NCBI GenBank assembly: GCA_014763705.1
Contig: JACXUW010000003.1
Location: forward strand, 1-35,028
Origin: Micrococcales bacterium
Lineage (GTDB): Bacteria; Actinomycetota; Actinomycetes; Actinomycetales; Dermatophilaceae
Reading direction: 5' to 3'
Length of the DNA stretch: 35,028 bases
Part shown: in pieces, positions 1 through 12,517 of the stretch
Numbering within the stretch: position 1 is the stretch's first letter
How the letters are laid out: each line of letters starts with the position of its first letter
Translations under genes and position numbers: made by a program
The notes under the pieces: generated by a model
Told to the model about the DNA's origin: nothing
The model's input: the letters and a program-made list of their open reading frames with translations, nothing else
Databases searched by the model: none

Positions 1-482
1 GCTCCGACCCGGTCGCGCACCCACCCCGAGGCGATGACCGGCAGCACCCACTCGGCCCCCGGCAGGGTGGCCGAGCGCAGCAGCGGGCTGACCTCTCGCC
101 CCAGCCCCCCGCTCGCGACCAGGACCAGGCCCTCGACCCGTTCGGGGAAGAGGTAGGTGAAGACCATCGCGATGCCGCCGCCCAGCGAGTGCCCGACGAG
201 GGTGACCTGCTCGATGCCGAGGCGGTCGAGCAGGTCACGCAGCGTCGCCGCGTGCGCCCCGAGCGAGTAGTCGCCGACCGGCCGGGCGGACTCGCCGTGG
301 CCGAAGAGGTCGGGGACCACCACGCGGTGGTCGTCGCCGAGGACGTCCACGAGGTGGGCCCACTGCCGCTGGGAACCGAGCAGGCCGTGGATGAAGAGCA
401 GGGTCGGGCCCTCACCGGTGTCGGTGTAGGCCATCGCGTGGCCGTGGATGGTCACCACCCGCTCGACCGGCGTCGTGGCCAT
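1..482 (-). CDS. alpha/beta fold hydrolase, partial (C-terminus beyond the window edge)
   Basis: Reverse-strand reading from ATG at 482: MATTPVERVVTIHGHAMAYTDTGEGPTLLFIHGLLGSQRQW...LVGHSLGGGIAMVF; HG oxyanion motif and GHSLGG nucleophile elbow. Confidence 0.85.
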   Translation of the reverse strand, partial: MATTPVERVVTIHGHAMAYTDTGEGPTLLFIHGLLGSQRQWAHLVDVLGDDHRVVVPDLFGHGESARPVGDYSLGAHAATLRDLLDRLGIEQVTLVGHSLGGGIAMVFTYLFPERVEGLVLVASGGLGREVSPLLRSATLPGAEWVLPVIASGWVRDRVG

Positions 483-541
483 GGCAGCTCCTCGGGTGTC
501 TGGGACACGCCCGATGTTACTCGCCGGTAGCCGGTGTGGCG

Positions 542-1510
542 TCAGAGGGTGAAGACGACCTTGCCCGTGACCCGCCCCTCGACCATCCGGACGAAGCCCT
601 CGCGGGCCTCGGCGAGCGGCGTCACCGAGTCGACGAGGGGCTCGATGCCGGCGCCGACGACGAACTGCGCGAGCCGCTCGAGCTCGTCGCGGGTCCCCAT
701 CGTCGAGCCCACCACGCGCAGCTGCTTGAAGAAGATCTTCGTCAGCTCCGCCTTCGCCGGCGCGTCGCCCGAGGTGGCGCCGGAGATGACGACCGTGCCG
801 CCCGGGCGCAGGCTGTTGATGCTGTGCGACCACGTCGCGGCGCCGACGGTCTCCATCACGGCGTCGACGCGCTCGGGAAGCCGCGCGCCGCTCTCGAAGG
901 CGCGGTCGGCGCCGAGGGCCACGGCGGCCTCGCCGCGCTCGGGGTCGCGGCTGGTCACCCACATCCGCAGCCCGGCGGCGGCGCCGAGCTGGACGAGCGC
1001 GGTGGCCACTCCCCCGGCAGCGCCCTGGACGAGCACGGTCGCGCCGGGCTGCACGCCGGCGTTCGTGAAGAGCATCCGGTAGGCGGTGAGCCACGCGGTC
1101 GGGAGGCAGGCGGCGTGCTCCCACGAGAGCCCCACCGGCTTGGGGACGAGGTTGTGCCGCGGCACGGCCACCCGCTCGGCGAGGGTGCCGTCGTGCACCT
1201 CGGACAGCAGCGAGCGCCGCGGGTCGAGGGTCTCGTCGCCGCTCCATCCGGGCGACGGCACGACGGCGTGCACGATGACCTCGGTGCCGTCCTCGGTGAC
1301 GCCGGCGCCGTCGCAGCCGAGCACCATCGGCAACCGGTCGGCGGGCAGGCCGACACCCCGCAGCGACCAGACGTCGTGGTGGTTGAGGGCTGCGGTGCGC
1401 AGCCGGACGGTGGTCCAGCCGTCGGGGACCTCCGGGTCCGGGCGCTCACCGACCTCGAGACCGCTCAGCGGGTCGTCGGCGGACTGGGACTTCGCGAAGG
1501 CGGCGAGCAT
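542..1510 (-). CDS. zinc-binding dehydrogenase / quinone oxidoreductase-like MDR protein
   Basis: MLAAFAKSQSADDPLSGLEVGERPDPEVPDGWTTVRLRTAALNHHDVWSLRGVG...VLVQGAAGGVATALVQLGAAAG; MDR fold motifs. Start set at ATG 1510; the longer ORF upstream is an overlap with rfbD. Confidence 0.88.
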   Translation of the reverse strand: MLAAFAKSQSADDPLSGLEVGERPDPEVPDGWTTVRLRTAALNHHDVWSLRGVGLPADRLPMVLGCDGAGVTEDGTEVIVHAVVPSPGWSGDETLDPRRSLLSEVHDGTLAERVAVPRHNLVPKPVGLSWEHAACLPTAWLTAYRMLFTNAGVQPGATVLVQGAAGGVATALVQLGAAAGLRMWVTSRDPERGEAAVALGADRAFESGARLPERVDAVMETVGAATWSHSINSLRPGGTVVISGATSGDAPAKAELTKIFFKQLRVVGSTMGTRDELERLAQFVVGAGIEPLVDSVTPLAEAREGFVRMVEGRVTGKVVFTL

Positions 1511-1520
1511 GCCCTCGACC

Positions 1521-2380
1521 CTACCCAGCGCCCTCCGGGAAGAGGACGGGTGCGGCCCGGTGGAGTGCGTCACGCCAGTGCGGCAGCGGCTCGAGGCCGT
1601 GCGCCGCCCACATGTCGTGGGCGAGGACGCTGTAGGACGGCCGGGGCGCCGGCAGCGGGTAGGCGTCGGTGCCGATGGGCGACACCCGGGCCGGGTCGAG
1701 CCCGAGCTCCTCGAGGACGGCCTGCGCCAGGCCGTGCCACGACGTCTCGCCGGCGTTCGTGCCGTGCCAGATGCCGTACGGCGCACCGGACTCCACGATG
1801 CGTGCGATGCCGTCGGCGAGGTCGACCGTCCACGTCGGCTGCCCCACCTGGTCGGCGACGAAGCCGAAGGTCTCGCGCTCGCGGGCCAGCCGCGCGACCG
1901 TCGTCGGGATGTTCCTGCCGTGCGCGCCGTAGAGCCACGCGGTGCGGACCACCCAGGCGCGGGGGCACTCGGCCCGCACCGCCCACTCCCCGGCCGCCTT
2001 GGTGCGGCCGTAGGCCGAGGCCGGGGCCACCGGCGAGTCGGCGGGCCACGGCACCGTCCCGTCGCCGGCGACGACGTAGTCGGTGGACACCTGCACGAGC
2101 GAGCCGCCGGACGCCGCGACCGCGCGGGCCAGGTTGTCGGCCCCGACGGCGTTGACCGCGAAGGCCCGGGCCTCGTCGGTCTCCGCCGCGTCGACCGCCG
2201 TGTAGGCCGCACAGTTGACGACCACCTCGTGCCCGTCCACGACCGCGGCGCACGAGACCGGGTCGAGGATGTCGACCGCGGGCAGGTCGACACCGCTCAC
2301 CTCGTGCCCCCGGGCCCCGAGCACCTCGACGAGGTCGGTCCCGAGCATGCCGGCGGCGCCGACGACGAGCCAGCGGGCCA

Positions 2381-2381
<1 letters not shown>
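1521..2381 (-). CDS. rfbD: dTDP-4-dehydrorhamnose reductase
   Basis: [38 protein letters not shown]...[13 protein letters not shown]...[12 protein letters not shown]; RmlD family motifs, next to rfbB. Confidence 0.93.
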
Positions 2382-4944
<2,563 letters not shown>

Positions 4945-6429
4945 CGACCGGACGCCGAGGGCGCGAGCCGGCGGACCGCGTCGGCCACGGCGTCCGCGAC
5001 CCCGGGCTCGAACACCGACGGCACGATCCGGTCGGCCGTCGGCTCGGGCACCATGTCGGCGATGGCCCGGGCCGCGGCGAGCTTCATCGCCTCGGTGATC
5101 CGGGTGGCGCCCGCGTCGAGGGCCCCGCGGAAGATGCCGGGGAAGGCGAGGACGTTGTTGATCTGGTTCGGGAAGTCCGAGCGCCCGGTGGCCACGACCG
5201 CGGCGTGCCGGTGCGCGACGTCCGGGTGCACCTCGGGCGTCGGGTTGGCGAGCGCGAAGACGATCGCGTCCGGGGCCATCGTCGCCACCTGCTCCTCGGG
5301 CACCGTGCCACCGGAGACCCCGACGTAGCAGTCGGCACCGTCGAGCGCGGTGGCCAGCGACCCGGTGAGCCCGCGGGGGTTGGTCGACAGCGCGAGCCGC
5401 TGCTTGTGCTCCGAGAGGTCGGCCCGCGAGCCGTGGACCACACCGCGCGAGTCGCACACGACGACGTCGCGCACGCCCGCCCGCTGGAGCAGCCGGGTCA
5501 CCGCCACCCCGGCCGCGCCGGCGCCGGCGACGACGACCCGCAGGTCCTCGAGGCGCCGGTCGAGCACCCGCACCGCGTTGTGCAGGCCGGCGAGGACGAC
5601 GATGGCCGTGCCGTGCTGGTCGTCGTGGAAGACCGGGATGTCGAGGCGCTCCTTCAGCTGCTCCTCGATGTCGAAGCAGCGGGGAGCGGAGATGTCCTCG
5701 AGGTTGATGCCGCCGTAGCTCGGCGCGATCCGCGCGATCGCCTCGACGAGCTCCTCGACGGTGCCCGACTCCATGACGACCGGCACGGCGTCGATGCCGG
5801 CGAAGTGCTTGAAGAGGACCGCCTTGCCCTCCATGACCGGCAGCGCACCGAGCGGGCCGATGTCGCCGAGACCCAGGACGGCGGTGCCGTCGCTGATGAC
5901 GGCCACCGTGTTGCCGCGGGCCGTGTACCGCGTCGAGAGCGACGGGTCGGCCGCGATGGCCAGGGACACCTCCGCGACGCCCGGGGTGTAGAGGAGCGAC
6001 AGGTCCGCACGACCGCGCAGCGGCTGGGTCGCGTGTACCCCGAGCTTCCCGCCCTCGTGAGCGCGGAACACCGGGCTCTCCGGGTCGAAGGCGGGCAGGA
6101 CGGGGGACGCGGACATGACGGCTCCTCGGGGACGACGCGGACGCACGCCGTCGGGCGGTGCGTTCGGAAGGGGTGCGGCCCGAGGGAAGGGTGCGTCTCG
6201 GCGCGGCGCACGGCGGGGGTGTCCGCCGGGAGGCCCTCATCATGGCACAGCCGCCGCGCCGGGCCGAGGGGCACGGATGTGACGCACGTCGCGGCCACCC
6301 GCGCGCGCGACACGGGTGCCCGATAGTTACCGAGGCGTGACGCACGTCCCACCCTCCGGTGGCAGGATCACCCCCACACCCTCTCGACCGGATGCCAGCA
6401 CCGGGTCCGGCACCTGTGAAAGGACCAGC

Positions 6430-7347
6430 ATGTTCCGCACCCGCGCGATCGCCGTGGCCACTCTCGCCACGACGGCCCTCGCCCTCACCGCCTGCGGCTC
6501 CGACTCCCTCTCCGGAGGTGGCAGCTCGAGCTCGGCCCCGGCGACGTCGTCGTCCTCGACGCCGAGCGTCGACGCCGCCCTGGCGGCGAAGCTCCCGGAG
6601 AAGATCAAGAGCGCGGGCAAGATCGTCATCGGCACCGACGCGACCTACGCCCCGAACGAGTTCCTCGCCGACGACGGGAAGACCGTCAAGGGCCTGGACG
6701 TCGACCTGTTCAACGCGGTGGCAGCGAAGTTCGGGCTCAAGACCGAGTGGGTCCCCGCCGGGTTCGGCACGATCATCCTCGGCGTCAACTCCGGCAAGTT
6801 CGACATCGGCATCTCGTCCTTCACCGTCAACGCCGAGCGCGAGCAGCAGGCGACGATGGTGTCGTACTTCAACGCGGGCACCCAGTGGGTCGTCGCCAAG
6901 GGCAACCCGAAGAAGGTGAGCATCGACGACGCGTGCGGCATGAACATCGGCGCCCAGAAGGACACCGTCCAGGTCGACGACCTGAAGGCCCGCAGCACGA
7001 AGTGCACGGACGCCGGCAAGCCAGCGATCAACATCATCGTCGACGCCGACCAGGGCAAGGTGACGACCAACCTCGTCTCGGGCAAGACGGTCGCGATGCT
7101 CGCCGACTCCCCCGTCGGGCTGTACGCCATCCAGCAGACCGGCGGCCAGCTCGAGGCGCTCGGCGACATCTACGACGCCGCACCGTACGGGTACGTGCTG
7201 CCGAAGGACCAGACCGACTTCGGCCAGGCCATCGCCGACGCGCTCAAGGCCCTCGACACCTCGGGCGACTACAAGAAGATCCTCACGGCGTGGGGCAACG
7301 ACACCGGCGCCATCAGCGACTTCGCGGTCAACCCCGCAGTGAAGTGA
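6430..7347 (+). CDS. ABC transporter substrate-binding lipoprotein, polar amino acid type
   Basis: MFRTRAIAVATLATTALALTACGSDS lipobox, then KIVIGTDATYAPNEF...GLDVDLFNAVAAKFG; SBP family 3. Confidence 0.92.
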   Translation: MFRTRAIAVATLATTALALTACGSDSLSGGGSSSSAPATSSSSTPSVDAALAAKLPEKIKSAGKIVIGTDATYAPNEFLADDGKTVKGLDVDLFNAVAAKFGLKTEWVPAGFGTIILGVNSGKFDIGISSFTVNAEREQQATMVSYFNAGTQWVVAKGNPKKVSIDDACGMNIGAQKDTVQVDDLKARSTKCTDAGKPAINIIVDADQGKVTTNLVSGKTVAMLADSPVGLYAIQQTGGQLEALGDIYDAAPYGYVLPKDQTDFGQAIADALKALDTSGDYKKILTAWGNDTGAISDFAVNPAVK

Positions 7348-7351
7348 CCTC

Positions 7352-8272
7352 ATGACGACCCCGTCGACGACGGACCGGCCGGGCAAGATCGACGCCCGGC
7401 CGGTCCGGCACCCCGGCCGGTGGGTGGCGATCGCCGTCATCCTCGTCATCATCGCGATGATGGTCAGCTCGGCCGTCACCAACCCCCGGTGGGACTGGGG
7501 CTTCGCCCTCGAGGTGATGCGCCAGAACCCGGTCCTCGAGGGCCTCGTCAAGGGCACCCTCCTCGGCACCCTGGGCTCGATGGTCATCGGCGTCGCGCTC
7601 GGCGTGGTCATGGCCGTCATGCGCCTGTCGGGCAACCCGGTGCTGCGCGGGGTCTCGTTCGCGTACACGTGGTTCTTCCGGTCGGTGCCCCGGTACGTAC
7701 TCCTCGCGACGATGGGGTCGCTCGGCTACCTCTACCCGGTCCTCGACCTCGGGGTCCCCTTCGGCCAGGCCGCCGGCCTGACCTTCGCGCAGGTCGACGT
7801 CAACGCGCTGTCGAACATGCTCGTGTTCGGCATCCTCGGGCTCGGACTGTCGGAGGCCGCGTACATGGCCGAGATCGCGCGGGCCGGCATCCTCTCGGTC
7901 GACCAGGGGCAGACCGAGGCCGCGCAGGCCCTCGGCATGTCACCGGGCAGGACGATGTGGCGCATCGTGCTCCCGCAGGCGATGCGGGTCATCGTCCCGC
8001 CGACCGGCAACGAGACGATCGCGATGGTCAAGGACACCTCGCTGCTCCTCGCCATGTCGATCACGACCGAGCTGTTCTTCCAGACCCAGGCCATCGGCAC
8101 CAGGACCCTCAAGATCATGCCGGCGTACGTGGCGGCCGTGCTCTGGTACCTCGTCGTCTGCTCCATCCTCATGGTCGGCCAGGCGTGGCTCGAGCGGTAC
8201 TTCGGCCGAGGCTTCGGCGCCGCACCGCAGAAGGCCAAGCAGGAGCTGACGAAGATCGGGGCCGACCACTGA
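7352..8272 (+). CDS. ABC transporter permease, polar amino acid type
   Basis: [24 protein letters not shown]..., hydrophobic segments and [54 protein letters not shown] (EAA loop). Confidence 0.94.
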   Translation: MTTPSTTDRPGKIDARPVRHPGRWVAIAVILVIIAMMVSSAVTNPRWDWGFALEVMRQNPVLEGLVKGTLLGTLGSMVIGVALGVVMAVMRLSGNPVLRGVSFAYTWFFRSVPRYVLLATMGSLGYLYPVLDLGVPFGQAAGLTFAQVDVNALSNMLVFGILGLGLSEAAYMAEIARAGILSVDQGQTEAAQALGMSPGRTMWRIVLPQAMRVIVPPTGNETIAMVKDTSLLLAMSITTELFFQTQAIGTRTLKIMPAYVAAVLWYLVVCSILMVGQAWLERYFGRGFGAAPQKAKQELTKIGADH

Positions 8273-9132
8273 TGTCCACGACGACCGACCTCCCCCTCGT
8301 CCACGCCGTCAACGTCACGAAGTCCTTCCACGGCAACGAGGTCCTCAAGGGCATCGACATGGACGTCCGCAAGGGCGAGGTGGTCGTGCTCCTCGGGCCG
8401 TCGGGCTCGGGCAAGACGACCTTCCTGCGGTGCATCAACCAGCTCGAGACGATCGACGGCGGCCTCATCTGGGTCGACGGCGACCTCATGGGCTACGAGG
8501 ACCGCGGCGGCACCCTGCACCGCCTCACCGACAAGCGGATCGCCGCGCAGCGCCGCGACATCGGCATGTGCTTCCAGCGCTTCAACCTCTTCCCGCACAA
8601 GACGGTCCTCGAGAACATCGTCGAGGCACCGGTGCAGGTCAAGGGCATGAGTCGCAAGGAGGCCGAGGTCCGGGCCCGCGACCTGCTCGAGCAGGTCGGC
8701 ATGAGCGACAAGCCGTCGGCCTACCCGAGCCAGCTCTCCGGCGGCCAGCAGCAGCGGGTCGCGATCGCCCGGGCGCTGGCCATGGACCCCAAGCTCATGC
8801 TGTTCGACGAGCCGACCTCCGCGCTCGACCCCGAGCTCGTCGGCGAGGTCCTCAAGGTGATGCGCGACCTCGCGCAGGGCGGGATGACGATGATCGTCGT
8901 CACCCACGAGATGGGCTTCGCCCGCGAGGTCGCCGACCGGGTCGTCTTCATGGACGGCGGCGTCGTCGTCGAGGAGGGCCCCCCGAGCCAAGTGATCACC
9001 GCCCCGCAGCACGGCCGCACCCGCGCCTTCCTCTCCCGGATGCGCCAGGAGGAGCAGGCGCACGCACGGGCGGTCGCGGAGGTCGTGTCGGCCGAGAGCG
9101 CCGCGCTCGACGACGCCCCCGCCGAGGAGTGA
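8272..9132 (+). CDS. amino acid ABC transporter ATP-binding protein
   Basis: Walker [10 protein letters not shown], signature LSGGQQQR, Walker [16 protein letters not shown]-switch [15 protein letters not shown]. Confidence 0.96.
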   Translation: MSTTTDLPLVHAVNVTKSFHGNEVLKGIDMDVRKGEVVVLLGPSGSGKTTFLRCINQLETIDGGLIWVDGDLMGYEDRGGTLHRLTDKRIAAQRRDIGMCFQRFNLFPHKTVLENIVEAPVQVKGMSRKEAEVRARDLLEQVGMSDKPSAYPSQLSGGQQQRVAIARALAMDPKLMLFDEPTSALDPELVGEVLKVMRDLAQGGMTMIVVTHEMGFAREVADRVVFMDGGVVVEEGPPSQVITAPQHGRTRAFLSRMRQEEQAHARAVAEVVSAESAALDDAPAEE

Positions 9133-9479
9133 GGCCGGCGCTGGTCCGCGTCCGCGGCCGGTCGATGCTGCCGACCTACCGGGACGGCGACGTCCTCCTC
9201 GTGCTGCGCGGCGCTCGTCCGAGGCCGGGCCGCGCACACGTCGTGCGCCTGCCCCCGGACTCCTCCGGTCACCCCCGCCCCCTGTCGGTCAAACGGGTCA
9301 CCGGGCCCGACCCGGACGACCCCGGACGCTGGTGGGTGGACTCCGACAACCCCGCAGAGGGGGTCACCTCGTTCGACGTCGGCTCCCTCGCGGACGACGA
9401 CGTCGTGGCGGTGGTGGCGGGATTGCTGTGGCGGCGCTGGGGTAGGTTGAAGAGGACCGCACGTCCCCGCACAGAGTAG
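9129..9479 (+). CDS. sodX: nickel-type superoxide dismutase maturation protease (S26 family)
   Basis: GTG start at 9129, [28 protein letters not shown]...[19 protein letters not shown]26 Ser motif (GRSMLPT) and KRV Lys region, directly upstream of sodN. Confidence 0.88.
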   Translation: MRPALVRVRGRSMLPTYRDGDVLLVLRGARPRPGRAHVVRLPPDSSGHPRPLSVKRVTGPDPDDPGRWWVDSDNPAEGVTSFDVGSLADDDVVAVVAGLLWRRWGRLKRTARPRTE

Positions 9480-9488
9480 GAGTGACAC

Positions 9489-9884
9489 ATGCTGTCCCTG
9501 TTCCGCATCACCGAGGTCTCGGCCCACTGCGACCTCCCGTGCGGCGTCTACGACCCCGCCCAGGCCCGCATCGAGGCCGAGTCGGTCAAGGCGATCATCG
9601 CCAAGGTCGCGGACAACGACGACCCCGACTTCCGGGTCCGCGCGATGATCATCAAGGAGCAGCGCTCCGAGCTGGTCAAGCACCACCTCTGGGTGCTCTG
9701 GACCGACTACTTCAAGCCGCCGCACTTCGAGAAGTACCCGCAGCTGCACACCCTCTTCAACGAGGCGACCAAGCTGGCCGGCGCCGCGGGCACCAAGGGC
9801 GAGTTCGACGCCGGCAAGGCCGACGAGCTGCTCGCCAAGATCGACGAGATCGCGACGATCTTCGCCGAGACCAAGGCGGCCTGA
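9489..9884 (+). CDS. sodN: nickel-containing superoxide dismutase precursor
   Basis: MLSLFRITEVSA|HCDLPCGVYDPAQARIEAESVKAI; the HCDLPCG nickel hook is diagnostic. Confidence 0.98.
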   Translation: MLSLFRITEVSAHCDLPCGVYDPAQARIEAESVKAIIAKVADNDDPDFRVRAMIIKEQRSELVKHHLWVLWTDYFKPPHFEKYPQLHTLFNEATKLAGAAGTKGEFDAGKADELLAKIDEIATIFAETKAA

Positions 9885-9922
9885 CCCCCTCCCTCCCCTG
9901 GCGGCTTTCCCGCCCGAGGCGA

Positions 9923-9971
9923 GAGACCCCGGGGTCGCACCGGAACCCTTCCGGTGCGACCCCGGGGTCTC
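9923..9971. terminator. bidirectional terminator hairpin between convergent sodN and manA
   Basis: Perfect 23-bp inverted repeat gagaccccggggtcgcaccggaa / ttccggtgcgaccccggggtctc with a 3-nt loop (ccc). Confidence 0.85.
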
Positions 9972-9998
9972 CGCTGTCCGGGCCCGGAGGGACCGTCC

Positions 9999-11153
9999 TC
10001 AGAGCCCGGGGACGGTGACGACGTAGACCTCGCCGTTGCCCTCGAGGCGGGCCGGCCCCTCCGTGTGCGGCAGGAACGCCGACTCGGCGTCGCCGAGCTC
10101 GAGGGCTCCGTGGGCCGAGGCGACGCGCACCGACCCCCGGAGGCAGAAGACGATCCGGGGTCCGACCTCGCCGGGCAGCTCGCGGCCGGGAACCACCCGG
10201 TGGAGCAGGAAGCGGTCCGAGGCGCTCGGGTAGACCTCGATGCCGTCGGCCAGCGGCTCCGGCCGGCCGGCGATGCCGTCGGCGGCGGGATCGACGATCC
10301 GGAGCAGCTCGGGGACGTTGACCTCCTTCGAGGTCAGCCCGGCGCGCACGACGTTGTCGGAGTTGGCGAGCACCTCGATGCCCAGCCCGTGGACGTAGGA
10401 GTGCAGCACCCCGGCCGCGACGTCGATGTACTCCCCCGGTCGCAGCACCCGGTGGTGCATGAGCAGCAGGACGACGAGGCCGATGTCGTCCGGGTGCTGC
10501 TCGGCGACCTGGACGACGGCCGCGGCCGCGGTGCCGAGCTCGTCGGGGTCCTCGGCGAGGCGCAGGCAGGCGGCGACCACCTCGCGGGTGAGCGACGGCA
10601 CCTCCACCGGTGGGGTCTCGAGGACGGCCCGCAGGACGGCGTGGGTGGGGTCCGGCGCTCCCCGGCCGGCGGCGACGGCCCGCCCGAAGCCCGGCACGTG
10701 GAGCCGGTCCGCGAGGTGCTCGACCTCCTCCGGGTCGCGCATCCCGACGAAGACCTCGAACGGGGAGACGGCGAGGAGCAGCTCGGGCTTGGCGGAGTCG
10801 TCGACGTAGACCGTGTCGCCGGTCAGCGCGCGCAGCTCGCGGGCCTGCTCGGCGCTCGGGTGGACCTGGATCGAGATGGCCCGGCCCGGTGCGAGCACCT
10901 TGAGGAGGAACGGCAGCCGTTCGCCGTGCCGGTCGACGCACGCGTCGCCCAGCTCGCGACGGGGGTCCGCGGCGACGAGGGCGGCGAGGTCGGGGGCGCC
11001 GGGCCGACCGGTGCCGGACGGGCCGCTCTCGTGGGCGCCCATCCACAGCTCCGACTCGGGCAGCGCCGTGGGGATGGGCAGCCCGCGCAGGCTCGCGATG
11101 GCCACGTGCGAGCCCCAGGCGTCGTTGAAGACGACGGCGTCCAGGCGGTCCAC
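9999..11153 (-). CDS. manA: mannose-6-phosphate isomerase, class I
   Basis: VDRLDAVVFNDAWGSHVAIASLRGLPIPTALPESELWMGAHESGPS...ISIQVHPSAEQA...KPELLLAVSPFEVFVG; type I PMI motifs. GTG start is a best guess. Confidence 0.9.
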   Translation of the reverse strand: MDRLDAVVFNDAWGSHVAIASLRGLPIPTALPESELWMGAHESGPSGTGRPGAPDLAALVAADPRRELGDACVDRHGERLPFLLKVLAPGRAISIQVHPSAEQARELRALTGDTVYVDDSAKPELLLAVSPFEVFVGMRDPEEVEHLADRLHVPGFGRAVAAGRGAPDPTHAVLRAVLETPPVEVPSLTREVVAACLRLAEDPDELGTAAAAVVQVAEQHPDDIGLVVLLLMHHRVLRPGEYIDVAAGVLHSYVHGLGIEVLANSDNVVRAGLTSKEVNVPELLRIVDPAADGIAGRPEPLADGIEVYPSASDRFLLHRVVPGRELPGEVGPRIVFCLRGSVRVASAHGALELGDAESAFLPHTEGPARLEGNGEVYVVTVPGL

Positions 11154-11191
11154 GGGGTCCTTCGGGTCGGCGCGACGGGGGCGGACCGACT

Positions 11192-12517
11192 CTATCGGGC
11201 GACGAGCGGGCGGTCCCCGACCCGCCCGACCGAGCCGTCCTCGACGACGCGGGTCAGCGCGTCGACGACGTCGGGGTCGTACTCGTAGCCGAGCCCGAGG
11301 TGGATGCGCTCCATGGCCGCCGAGACCCGCCCCGGGTCCGACGTACCCCCGGAGAGGTCGTCGAAGGCGTTGGCGCACTTGATGATGCGGGCGGCCATCG
11401 GCACCTCCTCGCCGAGCTCACGGACCATCCGGTAGGGCGTGGTCTGGCCCTCGACGTACGCCGCGACGTCGTCGAAGATCTCCGCCCGCCGGATGATCCG
11501 GCCCCCCTCCTGCGCGATGGCGCGCTGGTCGGCGGGGGCGGCGAGCACGGTCGCACCGTCCGGGATCGGGTCGAGCAGCGAGATCTGGCCGAGGTCGTGC
11601 AGGAGCGCCGCGTACTCGAGGTCGCGCAGGGCCCGCTCCCCGAGGCCCAGCACGCGGCCCACCCGCACCGAGAGCTGGGCCACCCGCTCCGCGTGGTGCT
11701 CGGGGGTGTAGCCACCGTGCTCGGTGAGGTGGGAGAGCGTGGCGATGAGCTGGCGATTGGTCTCGCGGTTGCGGATGTACTGGCGCACGGCCGTGTAGGC
11801 CAGGGCGAGCGGGACCAGCGCGACCGGGAGCGAGAGCAGCCCGAGCACGGGCGCGAGGAGGGCGACCATCGGGCCGGTGACGAGGACGGCCAGGGTGAGT
11901 GGCGCCGCCTCGCCCACCTCGTCGCGGACCGCCGCCGACCACGGGGTCTGCTGGCGCTCGGCCCGCAGGGCGGCGACGAGGACGAGCTCGGTGACCAGAC
12001 CGACCGCCGCGGCCAGGCCCATCCCGAGGACCACGACGCCGGGGGACGCCGAGGGAAGTCCCTGCAGCTCCCAGAGGGTCGGGCTGCCCCAGTCACGGGC
12101 GATGACCGCGGCGACCGAGACACCGACGACCCGGGCGGCGAGCTCCGGGGTGCCGGTGGCCCGGTGGCGGCTGCGGCGCGCGGCGGCGGCGAGCACGAGC
12201 CCGAAGGTGACGACGAGCACGACGAGGCCGGAGTCGATGTCGAGCGTCGGTTCGCCCGCGATCTGGCCCAGGAAGACGGCGCTCATCGCGGACGCCGAGG
12301 ACAGGGGCGCCGTCTCGCGGCCACTCGGCATCCGGATCCGGGCCAGCTCGCCGACCGCGACGAAGCCGACGACGACGAGCAGCGTGTGGCCGTGGGTCGC
12401 GAGCAGGGTGGGCAGGTCACCGCCCGAGGTGAGCAGACCGCGCAGCACCGAGAGCGCCCCGACGGCGAGGACGGCCCCGGCGGCGAGGCGTCCCGGACGG
12501 CGCAGGATCGGGGTCAC
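11192..12517 (-). CDS. membrane protein with C-terminal HD (phosphohydrolase-like) domain
   Basis: Multiple hydrophobic segments, then HHAERVAQLSVRVGRVLGLGERALRDLEYAALLHDLGQISL...ARIIKCANAFDDL (H...HD...D pattern). Confidence 0.85.
   Translation of the reverse strand: MTPILRRPGRLAAGAVLAVGALSVLRGLLTSGGDLPTLLATHGHTLLVVVGFVAVGELARIRMPSGRETAPLSSASAMSAVFLGQIAGEPTLDIDSGLVVLVVTFGLVLAAAARRSRHRATGTPELAARVVGVSVAAVIARDWGSPTLWELQGLPSASPGVVVLGMGLAAAVGLVTELVLVAALRAERQQTPWSAAVRDEVGEAAPLTLAVLVTGPMVALLAPVLGLLSLPVALVPLALAYTAVRQYIRNRETNRQLIATLSHLTEHGGYTPEHHAERVAQLSVRVGRVLGLGERALRDLEYAALLHDLGQISLLDPIPDGATVLAAPADQRAIAQEGGRIIRRAEIFDDVAAYVEGQTTPYRMVRELGEEVPMAARIIKCANAFDDLSGGTSDPGRVSAAMERIHLGLGYEYDPDVVDALTRVVEDGSVGRVGDRPLVAR

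Noticed and set aside
536-2155. 539-aa plus-strand ORF
   Set aside because: Antisense to the oxidoreductase and rfbD; composition is low-complexity with no recognisable domain.
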